Part shown: piece by piece, positions 17,279 to 26,079 of the stretch
Layout of the letters: each line of letters starts with the position of its first letter
How positions within the stretch are numbered: position 1 is the stretch's first letter
Assembly (NCBI RefSeq): GCF_029869215.1
Contig: NZ_JARWPM010000369.1
Coordinates: 28,995-92,994, forward strand
Length of the DNA: 64,000 bases
Direction of reading: 5' to 3'
Origin: Nocardia carnea
Lineage (GTDB): Bacteria; Actinomycetota; Actinomycetes; Mycobacteriales; Mycobacteriaceae
Notes under the pieces: generated by a model
What the model was told of the DNA's origin: nothing
Databases searched by the model: none
Seen by the model: the letters and a program-made list of their open reading frames with translations, nothing else
Program-made: the position numbers and the translations under genes

Positions 17279-18223
17279 TCAGCTCGTCACGGCCCGCAGA
17301 ATTGCCTTCGTGGCGTCGGCGATCGCCTGGTTGCTGGGGGCGGCCATGGGGTAGCCGGTGGTGGAGCGGCTGAATATCGACAGGACGATCGAAGTTCCGG
17401 TGGGACTCCACACCACCCCGGCGTCGTTCACGGTGCCGTAGGCGCCGGCGCCGGATTTATCGGCCGCCGCCCAGCCGATGGGCAACCCCTGCCGCATCCG
17501 GTCGCCGGAGGTGACGCTGGCGCGCATCCAGCCGGTGAGCATCCGCCGGTGTTCGGGGATCAGCGCGTTACCGAGGATCAGCCGGTTCAAACCGCCGGCG
17601 AACGCGGCGGGGGTGGTGGTGTCGCGGGTGTCGCCGGGCAGCGCCTCGTTCAACGCGGGTTCCCAGCGGTCCAGCCGGGTTTCGGTATCACCGACCATCC
17701 GGGCCAGTGCGGTGACGGCGGGTGGACCGCCGATCCGGCGCAGGATGAGGTTGGCGGCCGTGTTGTCGCTGCGGACGAGTGCGGCCTGGGCGAGGTCGTA
17801 CCAGGTGAGCGTCTCGCCCCGATGGTAGTGGGTGACCGGTGAGGCGAGGACGAGCTCCTCGGGGCGGATCGGTACGCGCTCGGCGAGGTCCACTTCGCCG
17901 CGTTCGGCCATCCGGAGAAGGGCGGCGACCGCGTACACCTTGAAGGTCGCGGCCAGGGCGAACCGATCGCCGGCGTTCCATTCGAAGGTCCGGGCGCCTG
18001 TCGGGCTGTAGGCGGCGATACCGAACATCACGTTGTGCCGCGCTTCGAGCACCATCAGGGTGTTACTGAGATCGACGAGAGGCGGTGGGCTCATCGGCGT
18101 CGCCGGCGTGGTGGTCTCCGGATCGGCCCCGCATGCGGCGGCGGCGAGCGCGGTCACCGCCAGGACGGCCGCCAGCGACCGGCGACCGGCCGGGATACGG
18201 AATACGGATCGGTTCGGCTTCAC
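17279..18223 (-). CDS. Class A beta-lactamase homologue with Ser70 replaced by Ala
   Basis: The protein is a secreted lipoprotein-like class A enzyme. The leader ends in ALAAAAC. The active-site helix reads FALAATFKVYA; family members read FAxCSTFK, so the catalytic serine is alanine (codon GCG, plus-strand bases 17948-17950). Lys73 (TFK), the SDN loop (VRSDNTAANLI), the omega loop (RWEPALNEALPGDTRDTT) and a KSG motif (ADKSGAG) are all intact. One base (TCG to GCG) explains the change. Hydrolysis through a serine acyl-enzyme is not possible as written. GTG 18223 gives a normal signal peptide; ATG 18286 and the 18379 start are longer alternatives. Confidence 0.85.
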   Translation of the reverse strand: MKPNRSVFRIPAGRRSLAAVLAVTALAAAACGADPETTTPATPMSPPPLVDLSNTLMVLEARHNVMFGIAAYSPTGARTFEWNAGDRFALAATFKVYAVAALLRMAERGEVDLAERVPIRPEELVLASPVTHYHRGETLTWYDLAQAALVRSDNTAANLILRRIGGPPAVTALARMVGDTETRLDRWEPALNEALPGDTRDTTTPAAFAGGLNRLILGNALIPEHRRMLTGWMRASVTSGDRMRQGLPIGWAAADKSGAGAYGTVNDAGVVWSPTGTSIVLSIFSRSTTGYPMAAPSNQAIADATKAILRAVTS

Positions 18224-18280
18224 ATCGGCAGCACACACCGGCGCGGCGGTGCCCGCCAATATCCGACACTCCCGCGCACG

Positions 18281-18303
18281 ATTCATATTAGATATAACAC
18301 GTG
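18281..18303. promoter_or_regulatory. AT-rich segment between divergent lactamase and LysR genes
   Basis: In DNA this GC-rich, the run with CATATTAGATATAAC is exceptional. It lies between the divergent start sites, where an AmpR-like regulator would bind and where the minus-strand promoter should be. TATTAGATATAA is partly symmetric. No transcription start has been mapped. Confidence 0.4.
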
Positions 18304-18380
18304 GTGAAGGCGATTTTCTGTCCGGGTATCCCGCGTCGGAACCCCGGTGGGACGGCGGCCGGCCGGGCCGCTGGTTCAAT

Positions 18381-19262
18381 ATGGCTATGGACCTGATCCG
18401 CCACCTGGGCTATTTCGTCGCCATCGCGGACGAGGGCCATTTCGGGCGGGCGGCCACGGTTCTCGATATGACCCAGCCGCCGCTCTCGCAGGGATTACGG
18501 CGGCTGGAATCCCAGCTGGGAGTCGAACTCATCCACCGCACCCGGCAGGGCGCGGTACTCACCGCGGCCGGCCGGCAACTGCTCCCGCGGGCGCGGCTGC
18601 TGGTCGACGATGCGCAGCGGCTGCTGGCCGAGGCCGAGCGCATCGCGCGGACCCGCGGCACCGTGCACTGGGGTGCCACCACCGCGCTTCCCGACCGGAT
18701 TCTCACCGCCTGTGTGACGGCGCTGCGCACCGAGAAGAACAGCGGCGACGCGGTGTCCACCACGGTGGCCGCGACGGTCGACCTGGTTTCGGCCGTGCGG
18801 TCGGGGTTGTGCGATGTGGCGGTGATCGAACATCCGGCGCTGGTCGAGGGGGTGCAGGCGCGGCCGGTGGTGAAACTGCCGCGCTGGATCGTCGTACCGG
18901 CCGAGCATCGCAGCACCGCCACCGAGCGCCCGGTGTTCCCGATGCTCGCCGACCTGACGTACGCGGCCTTCCCGCGGGCCGCCAATCCCCCCGCCTCCGA
19001 TACGGTCCGCGACCTGCTGCGCGAACGCGGCCTGGACGCACCGACCGTCACCGTCCACGACGATCGGTCGGTGCTGGCGGCGGTGGCCGCCGGCACCAGC
19101 TTCGGTCTCACCACGACCCCGCCGTCCGACCTTCCCGGCGTCGCCTGGTTACGAATGGCGCCGCAGGCGGTGGCGTTGCGCTGCCGGGTGATCCACCGCG
19201 CCGGGGCGGAGGAGCAGGCGAACGCCTTGGACGGTGTGCTCTACCGGGAACGCCTGCGGTGA
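18381..19262 (+). CDS. LysR-family transcriptional regulator
   Basis: The N-terminal winged helix reads MDLIRHLGYFVAIADEGHFGRAA, with MTQPPLSQGLRRLESQLGVELIHR as the recognition part. An effector-binding domain follows (residues 90-290). ATG 18381 or ATG 18387 are both possible; the open frame extends further upstream without domain content. It is divergent from the beta-lactamase homologue, the arrangement seen for AmpR and ampC. The stop overlaps the GTG of the next gene, so the regulator and that hydrolase are coupled. Confidence 0.88.
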   Translation: MAMDLIRHLGYFVAIADEGHFGRAATVLDMTQPPLSQGLRRLESQLGVELIHRTRQGAVLTAAGRQLLPRARLLVDDAQRLLAEAERIARTRGTVHWGATTALPDRILTACVTALRTEKNSGDAVSTTVAATVDLVSAVRSGLCDVAVIEHPALVEGVQARPVVKLPRWIVVPAEHRSTATERPVFPMLADLTYAAFPRAANPPASDTVRDLLRERGLDAPTVTVHDDRSVLAAVAAGTSFGLTTTPPSDLPGVAWLRMAPQAVALRCRVIHRAGAEEQANALDGVLYRERLR

Positions 19263-20155
19263 CCGTCACGGACCGGATTCGCGCGGTGTTCGCCGACGCG
19301 GGCTGCACCGGCCGGCTGCATGCCCGGCGGTGTGACGGCAGCGGCGACGAGGTCTCGATCGGTGGCACCGAGCGGGTGGTGACGGCGTCGGTATACAAAT
19401 TTCCGCTGCTGCTCGCCTACTGCCGTGCGGTGGACGCGGGCCGGGTCGATCCGCTCGAACGGCTGACCCTCGTTCCGGCCGACTGTACGCCCGGGCCCAC
19501 CGGGGTCTCCGCCCTGCACGACCCGGTCACCATGAGCCGCCGTGACCTGGCGACCTCGATGATGACGGTGTCGGACAACGCCGCAGCCGATCTGCTGCTG
19601 GGCGAGATCGGTCTGGCCGCGGTGCACGAACTGCTGATATCGCACGGCCTCACCCGGACCCGGCTGGTCGGCGGCACAGCGGATATCCAGCGCAGTCTCG
19701 TCGAGGACACCGACACCCACAGCACAGTGGAGGCGTTCGCGGCGCTGGCCGACAACGACGAGGCGTGGACGGTCTCGGCCTACGATCCCGCCTACACCAG
19801 CGCGACCACGCCGGAGGAGATGACCCGGCTGCTGTCGGCACTGTGGCGCGGCGAGGTCGTGTCGGCGGAGCAAACGGAATTCGCGCGGTCGGTGATGCGG
19901 CGCCAGGTCTGGCCGCATCGGGTCGCCGCCGGTTTCCCGCATCGCGCGGTCTCGGTGGCCGGTAAGACGGGAACCATCGGCATCATCCGCAACGAGGTCG
20001 CGGTGGTGGAATTCCCCGGCGAATATCCGGTCGCGGTCGCGGTTTTCACCCGCGCCGCCCGCGCCGACCCGGCCCTGCCCGCCGTGGACGCCGCCATCGC
20101 CGAAGCGGCCCGGATAGCGGTCACCGAACTCCGTCGCGCCCTCCCCCACGACTGA
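19259..20155 (+). CDS. Class A beta-lactamase-related serine hydrolase
   Basis: The 298-residue protein has the three penicillin-recognising motifs: S44-V-Y-K47 in TASVYKFPLLL, VSDNAAAD and VAGKTGT. It lacks an RxExxLN omega loop, so the general base that deacylates class A enzymes is not visible. There is no signal peptide: the protein starts MTVTDRIRAVFADAG. It may act in the cytoplasm or be a penicillin-interacting protein and not a resistance enzyme. The GTG start overlaps the LysR stop. Confidence 0.82.
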   Translation: MTVTDRIRAVFADAGCTGRLHARRCDGSGDEVSIGGTERVVTASVYKFPLLLAYCRAVDAGRVDPLERLTLVPADCTPGPTGVSALHDPVTMSRRDLATSMMTVSDNAAADLLLGEIGLAAVHELLISHGLTRTRLVGGTADIQRSLVEDTDTHSTVEAFAALADNDEAWTVSAYDPAYTSATTPEEMTRLLSALWRGEVVSAEQTEFARSVMRRQVWPHRVAAGFPHRAVSVAGKTGTIGIIRNEVAVVEFPGEYPVAVAVFTRAARADPALPAVDAAIAEAARIAVTELRRALPHD

Positions 20156-20213
20156 TCACCCGAGTGCCGGCCGCCGGACCCGAGTCACCCCGCCGGCGGG
20201 CGTCCGCGGTGCC

Positions 20214-20255
20214 GCTCCGGTGTGACCGGCCGGAGCAGGCCGGCCACACCGGAGC
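20214..20255. terminator. Long stem-loop between convergent genes
   Basis: GCTCCGGTGTG (20214-20224) pairs with CACACCGGAGC (20245-20255). Inside, CCGGCC and GGCCGG continue the stem after one mismatch, leaving a six-base loop. It lies between the convergent hydrolase and SDR genes and ends just before the SDR stop. No T-run follows, as is common for high-GC actinobacterial terminators. Confidence 0.65.
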
Positions 20256-20262
20256 AGTGCTG

Positions 20263-21099
20263 TTACTTGAGCATGGACCCGCAGTCCACCGGCAGCGTGA
20301 CGCCGGTGAGGTAGCGGGCTTCGTCGGAGGCCAGGTAGAGCACCGCGTTGCTGATATCGATCGGGTCCACCCACGGCACGGGCAGGGTGTGGAACATCTG
20401 GCAGATCGGCGCCATATCGTCGGCGGTCGGGTTCTCCAGATCGGGGCGGAACATCCGGAACGTTTTCTCGTTCATGATCATGGCGGTGCTCACGTGCGTG
20501 GGATGCACCGAGTTGACCCGGATCATGTGCTGGCCCAGTTCCACCGCGAAGGCGCGCATGAGGCCGACGACGCCGTGTTTGGCGGAAACGTAGTGACCCG
20601 TCTGCGGATAGGCCTTCAGGCCACCGACCGAACTGGTGAGCACGATGGAGCCGCCGCGGCCGCCTTCGAGAATATGCGGCACACCGGCTTTCACCGATTT
20701 CCACACACCGCTGAGGTTGATATCGATCGTTTCCTGCCAGACTTTCTCGTCGGTCTCGGCGAGGGTGTCGCCGCCGCTGGCGATGCCGGCGTTCGCGACG
20801 ATGATGTCGAGACGCCCGAGTTTCCCGACACCCTCGGCGAGGGATTCCTTCAGCCCGTCGGCGTCGCGGACGTCCACCTCGGCGGTGACGATCTTACGAC
20901 CGGTGGCCTTGACGAGTTCCGCGGTTTCGGCGAGATCGTCCGGCGTCGCCGGGGGGATCTCGGCGGTATCGATCGGTTTGCAGATATCGATGGCGATGAT
21001 GTCGGCGCCTTCTTCGGCCAGCCGCACCGCATGGCTGCGGCCCTGGCCGCGGGCCGCACCGGTGATGAAGGCGACCTTGCCCTCGACCCGTCCGGTCAT
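20263..21099 (-). CDS. Mycofactocin-coupled SDR family oxidoreductase
   Basis: The 278-residue SDR has the cofactor motif TGAARGQGRSHA and catalytic HYVSAK. The insert PATPDDLAETAELV between strands two and three is the hallmark of the mycofactocin-dependent subfamily (carveol-dehydrogenase-like), whose NAD is held tightly and reoxidised by mycofactocin. A GAGGAAG site precedes the ATG. It lies downstream of the P450 on the same strand, so it probably oxidises the alcohol made by that P450 or a related secondary alcohol. Confidence 0.9.
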   Translation of the reverse strand: MTGRVEGKVAFITGAARGQGRSHAVRLAEEGADIIAIDICKPIDTAEIPPATPDDLAETAELVKATGRKIVTAEVDVRDADGLKESLAEGVGKLGRLDIIVANAGIASGGDTLAETDEKVWQETIDINLSGVWKSVKAGVPHILEGGRGGSIVLTSSVGGLKAYPQTGHYVSAKHGVVGLMRAFAVELGQHMIRVNSVHPTHVSTAMIMNEKTFRMFRPDLENPTADDMAPICQMFHTLPVPWVDPIDISNAVLYLASDEARYLTGVTLPVDCGSMLK

Positions 21100-21159
21100 G
21101 ACTTCCTCTTTTCCTCGTTCGGCAGCGCGCTGCCGTATTCCATTGCTGGATAAGCTTTT

Positions 21160-22428
21160 TCAGGAGTTCGGCGTATAGGTGATGTGCAGTTCGGTGAGAC
21201 CGCGCAGGATGAAGGTCGGCTCGAAGGTGAACACGGGATTGTCGAGGGATCCGTGCTTGTCCGGGTCGATCCGGATATCGAGCATCCGGTCGAGGATGCG
21301 CTCCAGCGATACCCGGCCCTCCACCCGCGCCAGCGGGCTACCGGGACAGGTGTGCACACCGCGGCCGAAGGCCATATGTTCGCGGAAGTTCGGGCGGTTC
21401 AGGTCGAATTCGTGCGGGTTCTCGAAACGCCGGGGGTCGCGGTTGGCCGCGCCGGGGCAGACCATCACCAGATCGCCGGCGGCCAACGGCACATCCCCGA
21501 TCTCCACCGGTTTCTTCGCCAGCCGGAAACCGCTTTTCACCGGCGCCTGCATCCGCAGGGTCTCCTCGATGAACACGGGGATCTTGCTGCGATCCGCGCG
21601 CAGCGCATCCTGCAGGTGCGGGCGGGTGACCAGGAACTGCATCGCGCTGCCGAGCAGTTTGGCGGTGGTTTCCTGGCCCGCACCGAAGAGGAAGGTCGCG
21701 GTGCGCACCACCTCGATGACCTCCGGCGTGGACCCGTCCGGATATTTCGCCTCGGCCAGCGAGGTCAGCACATCGTCCTGCGGGTTGCGCCGCCGGTCGG
21801 AGATCAGTTCGCTGAACAGGCTGTCCAGCCATTCCAGCGGGTTGACGGGGACGATCTCCTTGTCGATGGAGCCCACCGTCGGCCCGCCGGCCAGGTTGAT
21901 GCGCAGTTCCTCGTGGTATTCCTCCGGCACACCCAGCAGGTCGGCGATCACCAGCAGCGTGAAAACCTTGGCGTACGCACCCAGGAACTCGCATTTGCCG
22001 TCGTCGATGAACTCGTCGAGCTGTTTATCGGCCAGCTTCCACATGAACTCCTCGTTCTCCTTCAGCCGGGAGGGTACGAGGAGTTTGTTGAGCAGCGAGC
22101 GCGCGTCGGTGTGCTCGGGCGGATCCATGGTGACCATATGCTCGTACATCGGCAGTTCCGTGCGATGCGCGGCGATCTGTGCGGTGATGTCGTCGCCCTC
22201 GGGGGTGAACGGCAGCGGCGGGAACGGTCCGCCCACCGCGATACACGAGGAGAAGGTATCCGAATCCCGGAGTACCTCATTGGCTTCCGCATAACCGGTG
22301 ACTGCGTAGACCCCGTAGTTGGGTTCTCTGGTCACCGGGCATTTGGCCCGTAGATGGTCGTAGTAGGGGTGCGGGTCGGGTACCAGCGCGGGATCGGTGA
22401 AGTAGTCGACCGTATCGAAATCGGTCAC
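21160..22428 (-). CDS. Cytochrome P450
   Basis: The 422-residue soluble bacterial P450 has the oxygen-activation motif AGQETT (250-255), ExxR at 289-292 and the haem ligand C361 in FGRGVHTCPG. A GTG start follows AGGAGG. It needs an external ferredoxin and reductase; one 3Fe-4S ferredoxin is coded at 62191. It is divergent from a TetR gene and followed 60 bases later by the mycofactocin-type SDR, which suggests hydroxylation followed by alcohol oxidation. The substrate is not known. Confidence 0.93.
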   Translation of the reverse strand: MTDFDTVDYFTDPALVPDPHPYYDHLRAKCPVTREPNYGVYAVTGYAEANEVLRDSDTFSSCIAVGGPFPPLPFTPEGDDITAQIAAHRTELPMYEHMVTMDPPEHTDARSLLNKLLVPSRLKENEEFMWKLADKQLDEFIDDGKCEFLGAYAKVFTLLVIADLLGVPEEYHEELRINLAGGPTVGSIDKEIVPVNPLEWLDSLFSELISDRRRNPQDDVLTSLAEAKYPDGSTPEVIEVVRTATFLFGAGQETTAKLLGSAMQFLVTRPHLQDALRADRSKIPVFIEETLRMQAPVKSGFRLAKKPVEIGDVPLAAGDLVMVCPGAANRDPRRFENPHEFDLNRPNFREHMAFGRGVHTCPGSPLARVEGRVSLERILDRMLDIRIDPDKHGSLDNPVFTFEPTFILRGLTELHITYTPNS

Positions 22429-22704
22429 GGGAACCTCCTGATATCAGCAGAGTCTTGGCACCGGCCGGGGATCACCGGTTGATACGGCTCGCTTTTCCGC
22501 GGCGGACCCGGGCTGCCACCGCACAACGCCGTTCGTGACGCGCGGAGGATTTTCCGGGTTTCCCACGGCGTCCTCCTTGTTCATCGGATATGAGCGGGAC
22601 CCCTTCGGGGCACTCGTTCGCTACCACCGGGCGACCCATATCCCTTGTGCCGCAACGCATCCACCCACGCGGGCGCTGTTGCCCGGAGTCGAACCGGAAC
22701 GCCG

Positions 22705-22750
22705 TTGCTGAGCGACTGCTCAGGTGTGATGCTGAGCACATGCTTAGCAT
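22705..22750. promoter_or_regulatory. Candidate TetR operators upstream of the TetR gene
   Basis: Two inverted repeats lie about 100 bases before the TetR start. TGAGC-GACT-GCTCA occupies 22709-22722. ATGCTGAGCA-CA-TGCTTAGCAT occupies 22729-22750, with arms matching at 9 of 10 positions. Both carry GCTNAGC or GAGC cores. Position between the divergent P450 and TetR genes fits a self-regulating operator. The rest of the 22429-22850 gap shows no gene. Confidence 0.5.
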
Positions 22751-22850
22751 GTGCGGCACGCGGCCGTCAACAGGCGCCGGCCGGGCGATACCATCCCCGG
22801 TGGTCACGAGACCACCACGGCCGCGCGGATATCCAGGAGGAGACACGACC

Positions 22851-23435
22851 ATGTCAGCACCCCGCCGGCTCGGCGCACCCGATGCCAAGAACCGCGGTGT
22901 CCTGATGGACGCCGCCGAACAGCTGATGCTCGAACAGGGCTGGGCGGCCGTGACCTCTCGCCGCGTCGCCGAACACGCCGGCCTCAAGCCGCAGCTGGTG
23001 CACTACTACTTCCGCTCGATGGACGAGCTTTTCCTCGAGATGTTCCGCCGCCGCGCCGACCAGGGGCTCGAGACCCTGGCGCAGGTGCTGAAATCCGACC
23101 GCCCGCTGCACGCCCTGTGGGCTTTCGGCACCGATGCCACCGCCGCCCGGTTCACCATGGAGTTCGTCGCCCTGGCCAACCACAAACCGGCCATCCGCGC
23201 CGAGGTGGTGCGGTACTCCGAACAGTTCCGCGCGGCCCAGACCGAGGCGCTGGGCCGGATGCTCGAGGGGTACGGGGTCGATACGAGCCGCTTCCCCGCC
23301 GAGGTGCTCTCGGTACTGATGACCAGCGCGGCCCGCATGGTTGTCCTCGAACAGGCCCTCGGGATGACCGCCGGGCACGCCGAAACCTTCGCGTTCGCCG
23401 AACGCGAGATCGACCTGCTCGAACCCGAACAGTAG
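22851..23435 (+). CDS. TetR-family transcriptional regulator
   Basis: The 194-residue regulator has a TetR N-terminal helix-turn-helix (MDAAEQLMLEQGWAAVTSRRVAEHAGLKPQLVHYYF, residues 16-51) and a ligand-binding C-terminal domain. AGGAGG precedes ATG 22851, which excludes the longer frame to 22590. It is divergent from the P450 gene and is the best local candidate for controlling the P450/SDR pair. Confidence 0.9.
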   Translation: MSAPRRLGAPDAKNRGVLMDAAEQLMLEQGWAAVTSRRVAEHAGLKPQLVHYYFRSMDELFLEMFRRRADQGLETLAQVLKSDRPLHALWAFGTDATAARFTMEFVALANHKPAIRAEVVRYSEQFRAAQTEALGRMLEGYGVDTSRFPAEVLSVLMTSAARMVVLEQALGMTAGHAETFAFAEREIDLLEPEQ

Positions 23436-23578
23436 GCGCACCGCGGCCGCCGCCCGCGGCGGGCGACGGCTACGGCCGTGGCCACCGACCCACCGCGCCC
23501 ACCGAGCCTTCCCCCACCTCCCCTCCGGCGAGGCGTCCGCCACGCGCCGCGGTACGCATCGGATGCCGCGCGGCCGGT

Positions 23579-24295
23579 TCATTTGCCGCGGTTCATGACC
23601 CGGTCCGCCGCGACCCAATGCTCGTCGGACACCCAGAGCTCGGCGAAGGCATCCACCGCTTCCTGCGGGGTCGCACCGTCGACAACCCGCTTGATCGCAC
23701 TCGCCGACGGGTTGGCGATTGCCCGGGCCACCGACCGCCAGCCGGCGTCGAATTCCGCCCGGGGCAGCACCCGGTCCACCAGACCGAGCCCTTCCGCGGC
23801 GGGCGCGGTGAGAATCTCCCCCGTCCCCGCCAGCAGCAGCGCCCGGCTACGCCCGACCAGTCTCGTCAGCCGTTCCGCACCACCCCAGGCGGGCATGATC
23901 GCGAGCGCGACCTGATTGAACCCGATCTTGATATCGTCCGCCGCGATCCGGATATCGGCCGCCACTGCGACCTCGGCGCCGCCCCCCAGCGCATGCCCAT
24001 TGAGCGCGGCGATCACCGGACCCGGGAAGCCTGCGAGCTTATCGCAGACCTGCCGCATCCGGTTCGCCATCGCGGCCGCCTGCTCATGGGTCCGTAATGC
24101 GGCGAGTTCCTTGAGGTCGCCGCCGGAGACGAACGCCTTGTCACCCGCGCCGGTGATCACCAGCGCCCGCGCCCCGGCCGCGCCGTCGATCGCCTTGTCC
24201 AGCTCGTCCATCGTGTCGAGCGCGATGGCATTACGAGCGTGCGGGCGGTTGATGGTGACGACGGCCAGGCCGTCCGCAAGTTCGAGCTCGATCAC
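23579..24295 (-). CDS. Enoyl-CoA hydratase/isomerase family protein
   Basis: The 238-residue crotonase-fold enzyme shows the oxyanion-hole segments KAFVSGGDLKELA and NGHALGGGAEVAVAADIRIA. At the usual catalytic positions the sequence reads PAWGGAERLTRLVG. GTG 24295 follows GAGGAG. It is divergent from the acyl-CoA ligase gene across a 90-base gap holding an ATTCTC/GAGAAC inverted repeat. It is expected to hydrate or isomerise a 2-enoyl-CoA intermediate. Confidence 0.88.
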   Translation of the reverse strand: MIELELADGLAVVTINRPHARNAIALDTMDELDKAIDGAAGARALVITGAGDKAFVSGGDLKELAALRTHEQAAAMANRMRQVCDKLAGFPGPVIAALNGHALGGGAEVAVAADIRIAADDIKIGFNQVALAIMPAWGGAERLTRLVGRSRALLLAGTGEILTAPAAEGLGLVDRVLPRAEFDAGWRSVARAIANPSASAIKRVVDGATPQEAVDAFAELWVSDEHWVAADRVMNRGK

Positions 24296-24323
24296 GACTT
24301 GTTCTCCTCGACGGAAATATGAT

Positions 24324-24342
24324 TCTCTTACTTAGAGAACCA
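24324..24342. promoter_or_regulatory. Inverted repeat ATTCTC-N7-GAGAAC
   Basis: The site lies between the divergent enoyl-CoA hydratase and acyl-CoA ligase starts. A same-spaced copy, ATTCTC-N7-GAGAAT, lies at 61234-61252 upstream of the aldehyde dehydrogenase, which suggests one regulator. Confidence 0.5.
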
Positions 24343-24385
24343 TATACTTTTCGCTGGTTTCCGGCGCGCGGATCGGGAGTCGACA

Positions 24386-26044
24386 ATGCCGAATACATGG
24401 CGCACGAGCGAGGGCCCTGCGCGGTCGCGCTCCGCTACCATCTCCGGGCCCCACTCGCCGCTGCGCGCGGTTCCCCCCGAGCTGGCCCGTCGCTATCGCG
24501 AGGCGGGCTGGTGGGCCGACGAGACCCTCGGCGAACTCCTGGCCCGGAGCCTGGCCACGGCACCGGACGCGCTGTTCCGGGTGCACTCCCGGACCCGCCC
24601 GTACACCGGCACGTTCGCCGAGGTGGAACTGATCGCCCGGCGACTGGCGGCCGGGTTGCGCCGGCGCGGCGTGGGCCCCGGCGATATCGTCGCCTTCCAG
24701 CTCCCGAACTGGATGGAGGCGGCCGCCACCTACTGGGCGTCCGCACTCCTGGGCACCACCGTCGTACCCGTCGCGCATTTCTACGGCCGCAAGGAGCTCG
24801 GCTACATCCTGGGCGCGGTCACACCGAAGGCGTTCATCACCTGCGAACGCTTCGGCCACCACGAATTCGACCCACAGCTGTGCGCCGAGGTTCCGGTGGT
24901 AGGCGTGGTCGGCCGGGATTTCGAGGAATTGCTCGAGCCCGAACCGTTCGCCGGCGTGCTGACCACCGACCCCGACGCCCCGGCCTGTATCGCGTTCACC
25001 TCCGGCACCACCCGGGCGCCCAAGGGGGTGGTGCACAGCCACAACACACTGGGCTACGAGGTCCGCCAGCTGGCCGGGATGTACCCACCCGATCGCGGCG
25101 ATCAACTCACTTCGGCGCCGGTGGGTCATTTCATCGGCATGCTCAACGCCCTGCTCATCCCCGTCCTCGACGGCGCGCCGATCCATCTGCTCGATGCATG
25201 GGATCCGGGCTGGGTGCTCGAGCTGATGGAAACCGAGAACATCTGCGTCGGCGGCGGTGTCAGCTATTTCGTCACCAGCCTGCTCGACCACCCCGATTAC
25301 ACACCCGCCCATCTGGCCCAGCTGCGCTACGCCGGGCTCGGCGGCGCGGCGGTCCCGGCCGCGGTGAGCACACGACTGGAAAGCCTGGGTATCACAGTTT
25401 TCCGTTCCTACGGCAGTACCGAACATCCGTCGGTCACGGGCTCACTGGCCACCGCACCCGCGGACAAGCGGATGTTCACCGACGGCAACGCACTGCCCGG
25501 TGTGGAATTCCGGCTGGCCGACGACGGCGAGATCATCAGCCGCGGCCCCGATCTGTGCCTGGGCTACACCGATCCCGGCCTCACCGCCCGCGCCTTCGAT
25601 GCCGACGGCTGGTACCACACCGGCGATATCGGCGTTCTCGACGCCGACGGCTACCTGACCATCACCGACCGTAAATCCGACATCATCATCCGCGGCGGCG
25701 AGAACGTGAGCGCGCTCGAAGTCGAGGAGGTGCTGCTCACCCTGCCCGGCATGGCCGAGGCGGTGGCCGTCGCCGTCCCCGATCCACGACTCGGGGAGCG
25801 TACCGCCGCGGTCGTGCGGTGCCTGCCCGAATATCCCGAACCGGACCTCGAAGCACTGCGTGCCCATTTCGAACGCGCCGGGCTCGCCAAACAGAAATGG
25901 CCGGAAGAACTGCATATCGTCACCGACTTCCCGCGCACTCCCAGCGGAAAGATCCAGAAGTTCGCCATCCGGCGCGATCTCGCCGCGGCGCGCGACGCCA
26001 CCACCGCGACCGGCAACGAGGCCGTTGCGGCCGAACCAATATGA
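24386..26044 (+). CDS. Acyl-CoA ligase (AMP-forming), cyclohexanecarboxylate-CoA-ligase-like
   Basis: The adenylation enzyme activates a carboxylic acid to its CoA thioester. The P-loop is AFTSGTTRAPKGV, the A5 region has YGSTEHPS, A7 is WYHTGDIG, A8 is RKSDIIIRGGENV, and the C-terminal lysine is in TPSGKIQKF. Overall order resembles AliA-type alicyclic acid ligases, which is an inference. The first 26 residues (MPNTWRTSEGPARS and following) fall on a dispersed repeat also found at 59677-59741, so the native N-terminus may have been altered there. A GGGAG site precedes ATG 24386. Confidence 0.9.
   Translation: MPNTWRTSEGPARSRSATISGPHSPLRAVPPELARRYREAGWWADETLGELLARSLATAPDALFRVHSRTRPYTGTFAEVELIARRLAAGLRRRGVGPGDIVAFQLPNWMEAAATYWASALLGTTVVPVAHFYGRKELGYILGAVTPKAFITCERFGHHEFDPQLCAEVPVVGVVGRDFEELLEPEPFAGVLTTDPDAPACIAFTSGTTRAPKGVVHSHNTLGYEVRQLAGMYPPDRGDQLTSAPVGHFIGMLNALLIPVLDGAPIHLLDAWDPGWVLELMETENICVGGGVSYFVTSLLDHPDYTPAHLAQLRYAGLGGAAVPAAVSTRLESLGITVFRSYGSTEHPSVTGSLATAPADKRMFTDGNALPGVEFRLADDGEIISRGPDLCLGYTDPGLTARAFDADGWYHTGDIGVLDADGYLTITDRKSDIIIRGGENVSALEVEEVLLTLPGMAEAVAVAVPDPRLGERTAAVVRCLPEYPEPDLEALRAHFERAGLAKQKWPEELHIVTDFPRTPSGKIQKFAIRRDLAAARDATTATGNEAVAAEPI
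24398..24466 (+). repeat. Dispersed hairpin-type repeat, copy 1
   Basis: GAGCGAGGGCCCT, then CGCTCCGCTACC, then CTCCGGGCC and ACTCGC occur in this order here and at 59677-59741. In this copy the element lies inside the first codons of the acyl-CoA ligase gene. Confidence 0.6.
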
Positions 26045-26058
26045 GAATACGATTCTCA
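26042..26058. promoter_or_regulatory. Perfect palindrome TGAGAAT-ACG-ATTCTCA
   Basis: The 17-base site overlaps the stop of the acyl-CoA ligase and lies 22 bases before the amidohydrolase start. Related 15-bp palindromes occur upstream of the 33306 amidohydrolase and the 61437 SDR. It is probably an operator of a shared regulator. Confidence 0.6.
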
Positions 26059-26079
26059 TAAATAGCCAAGGAGGATTCC

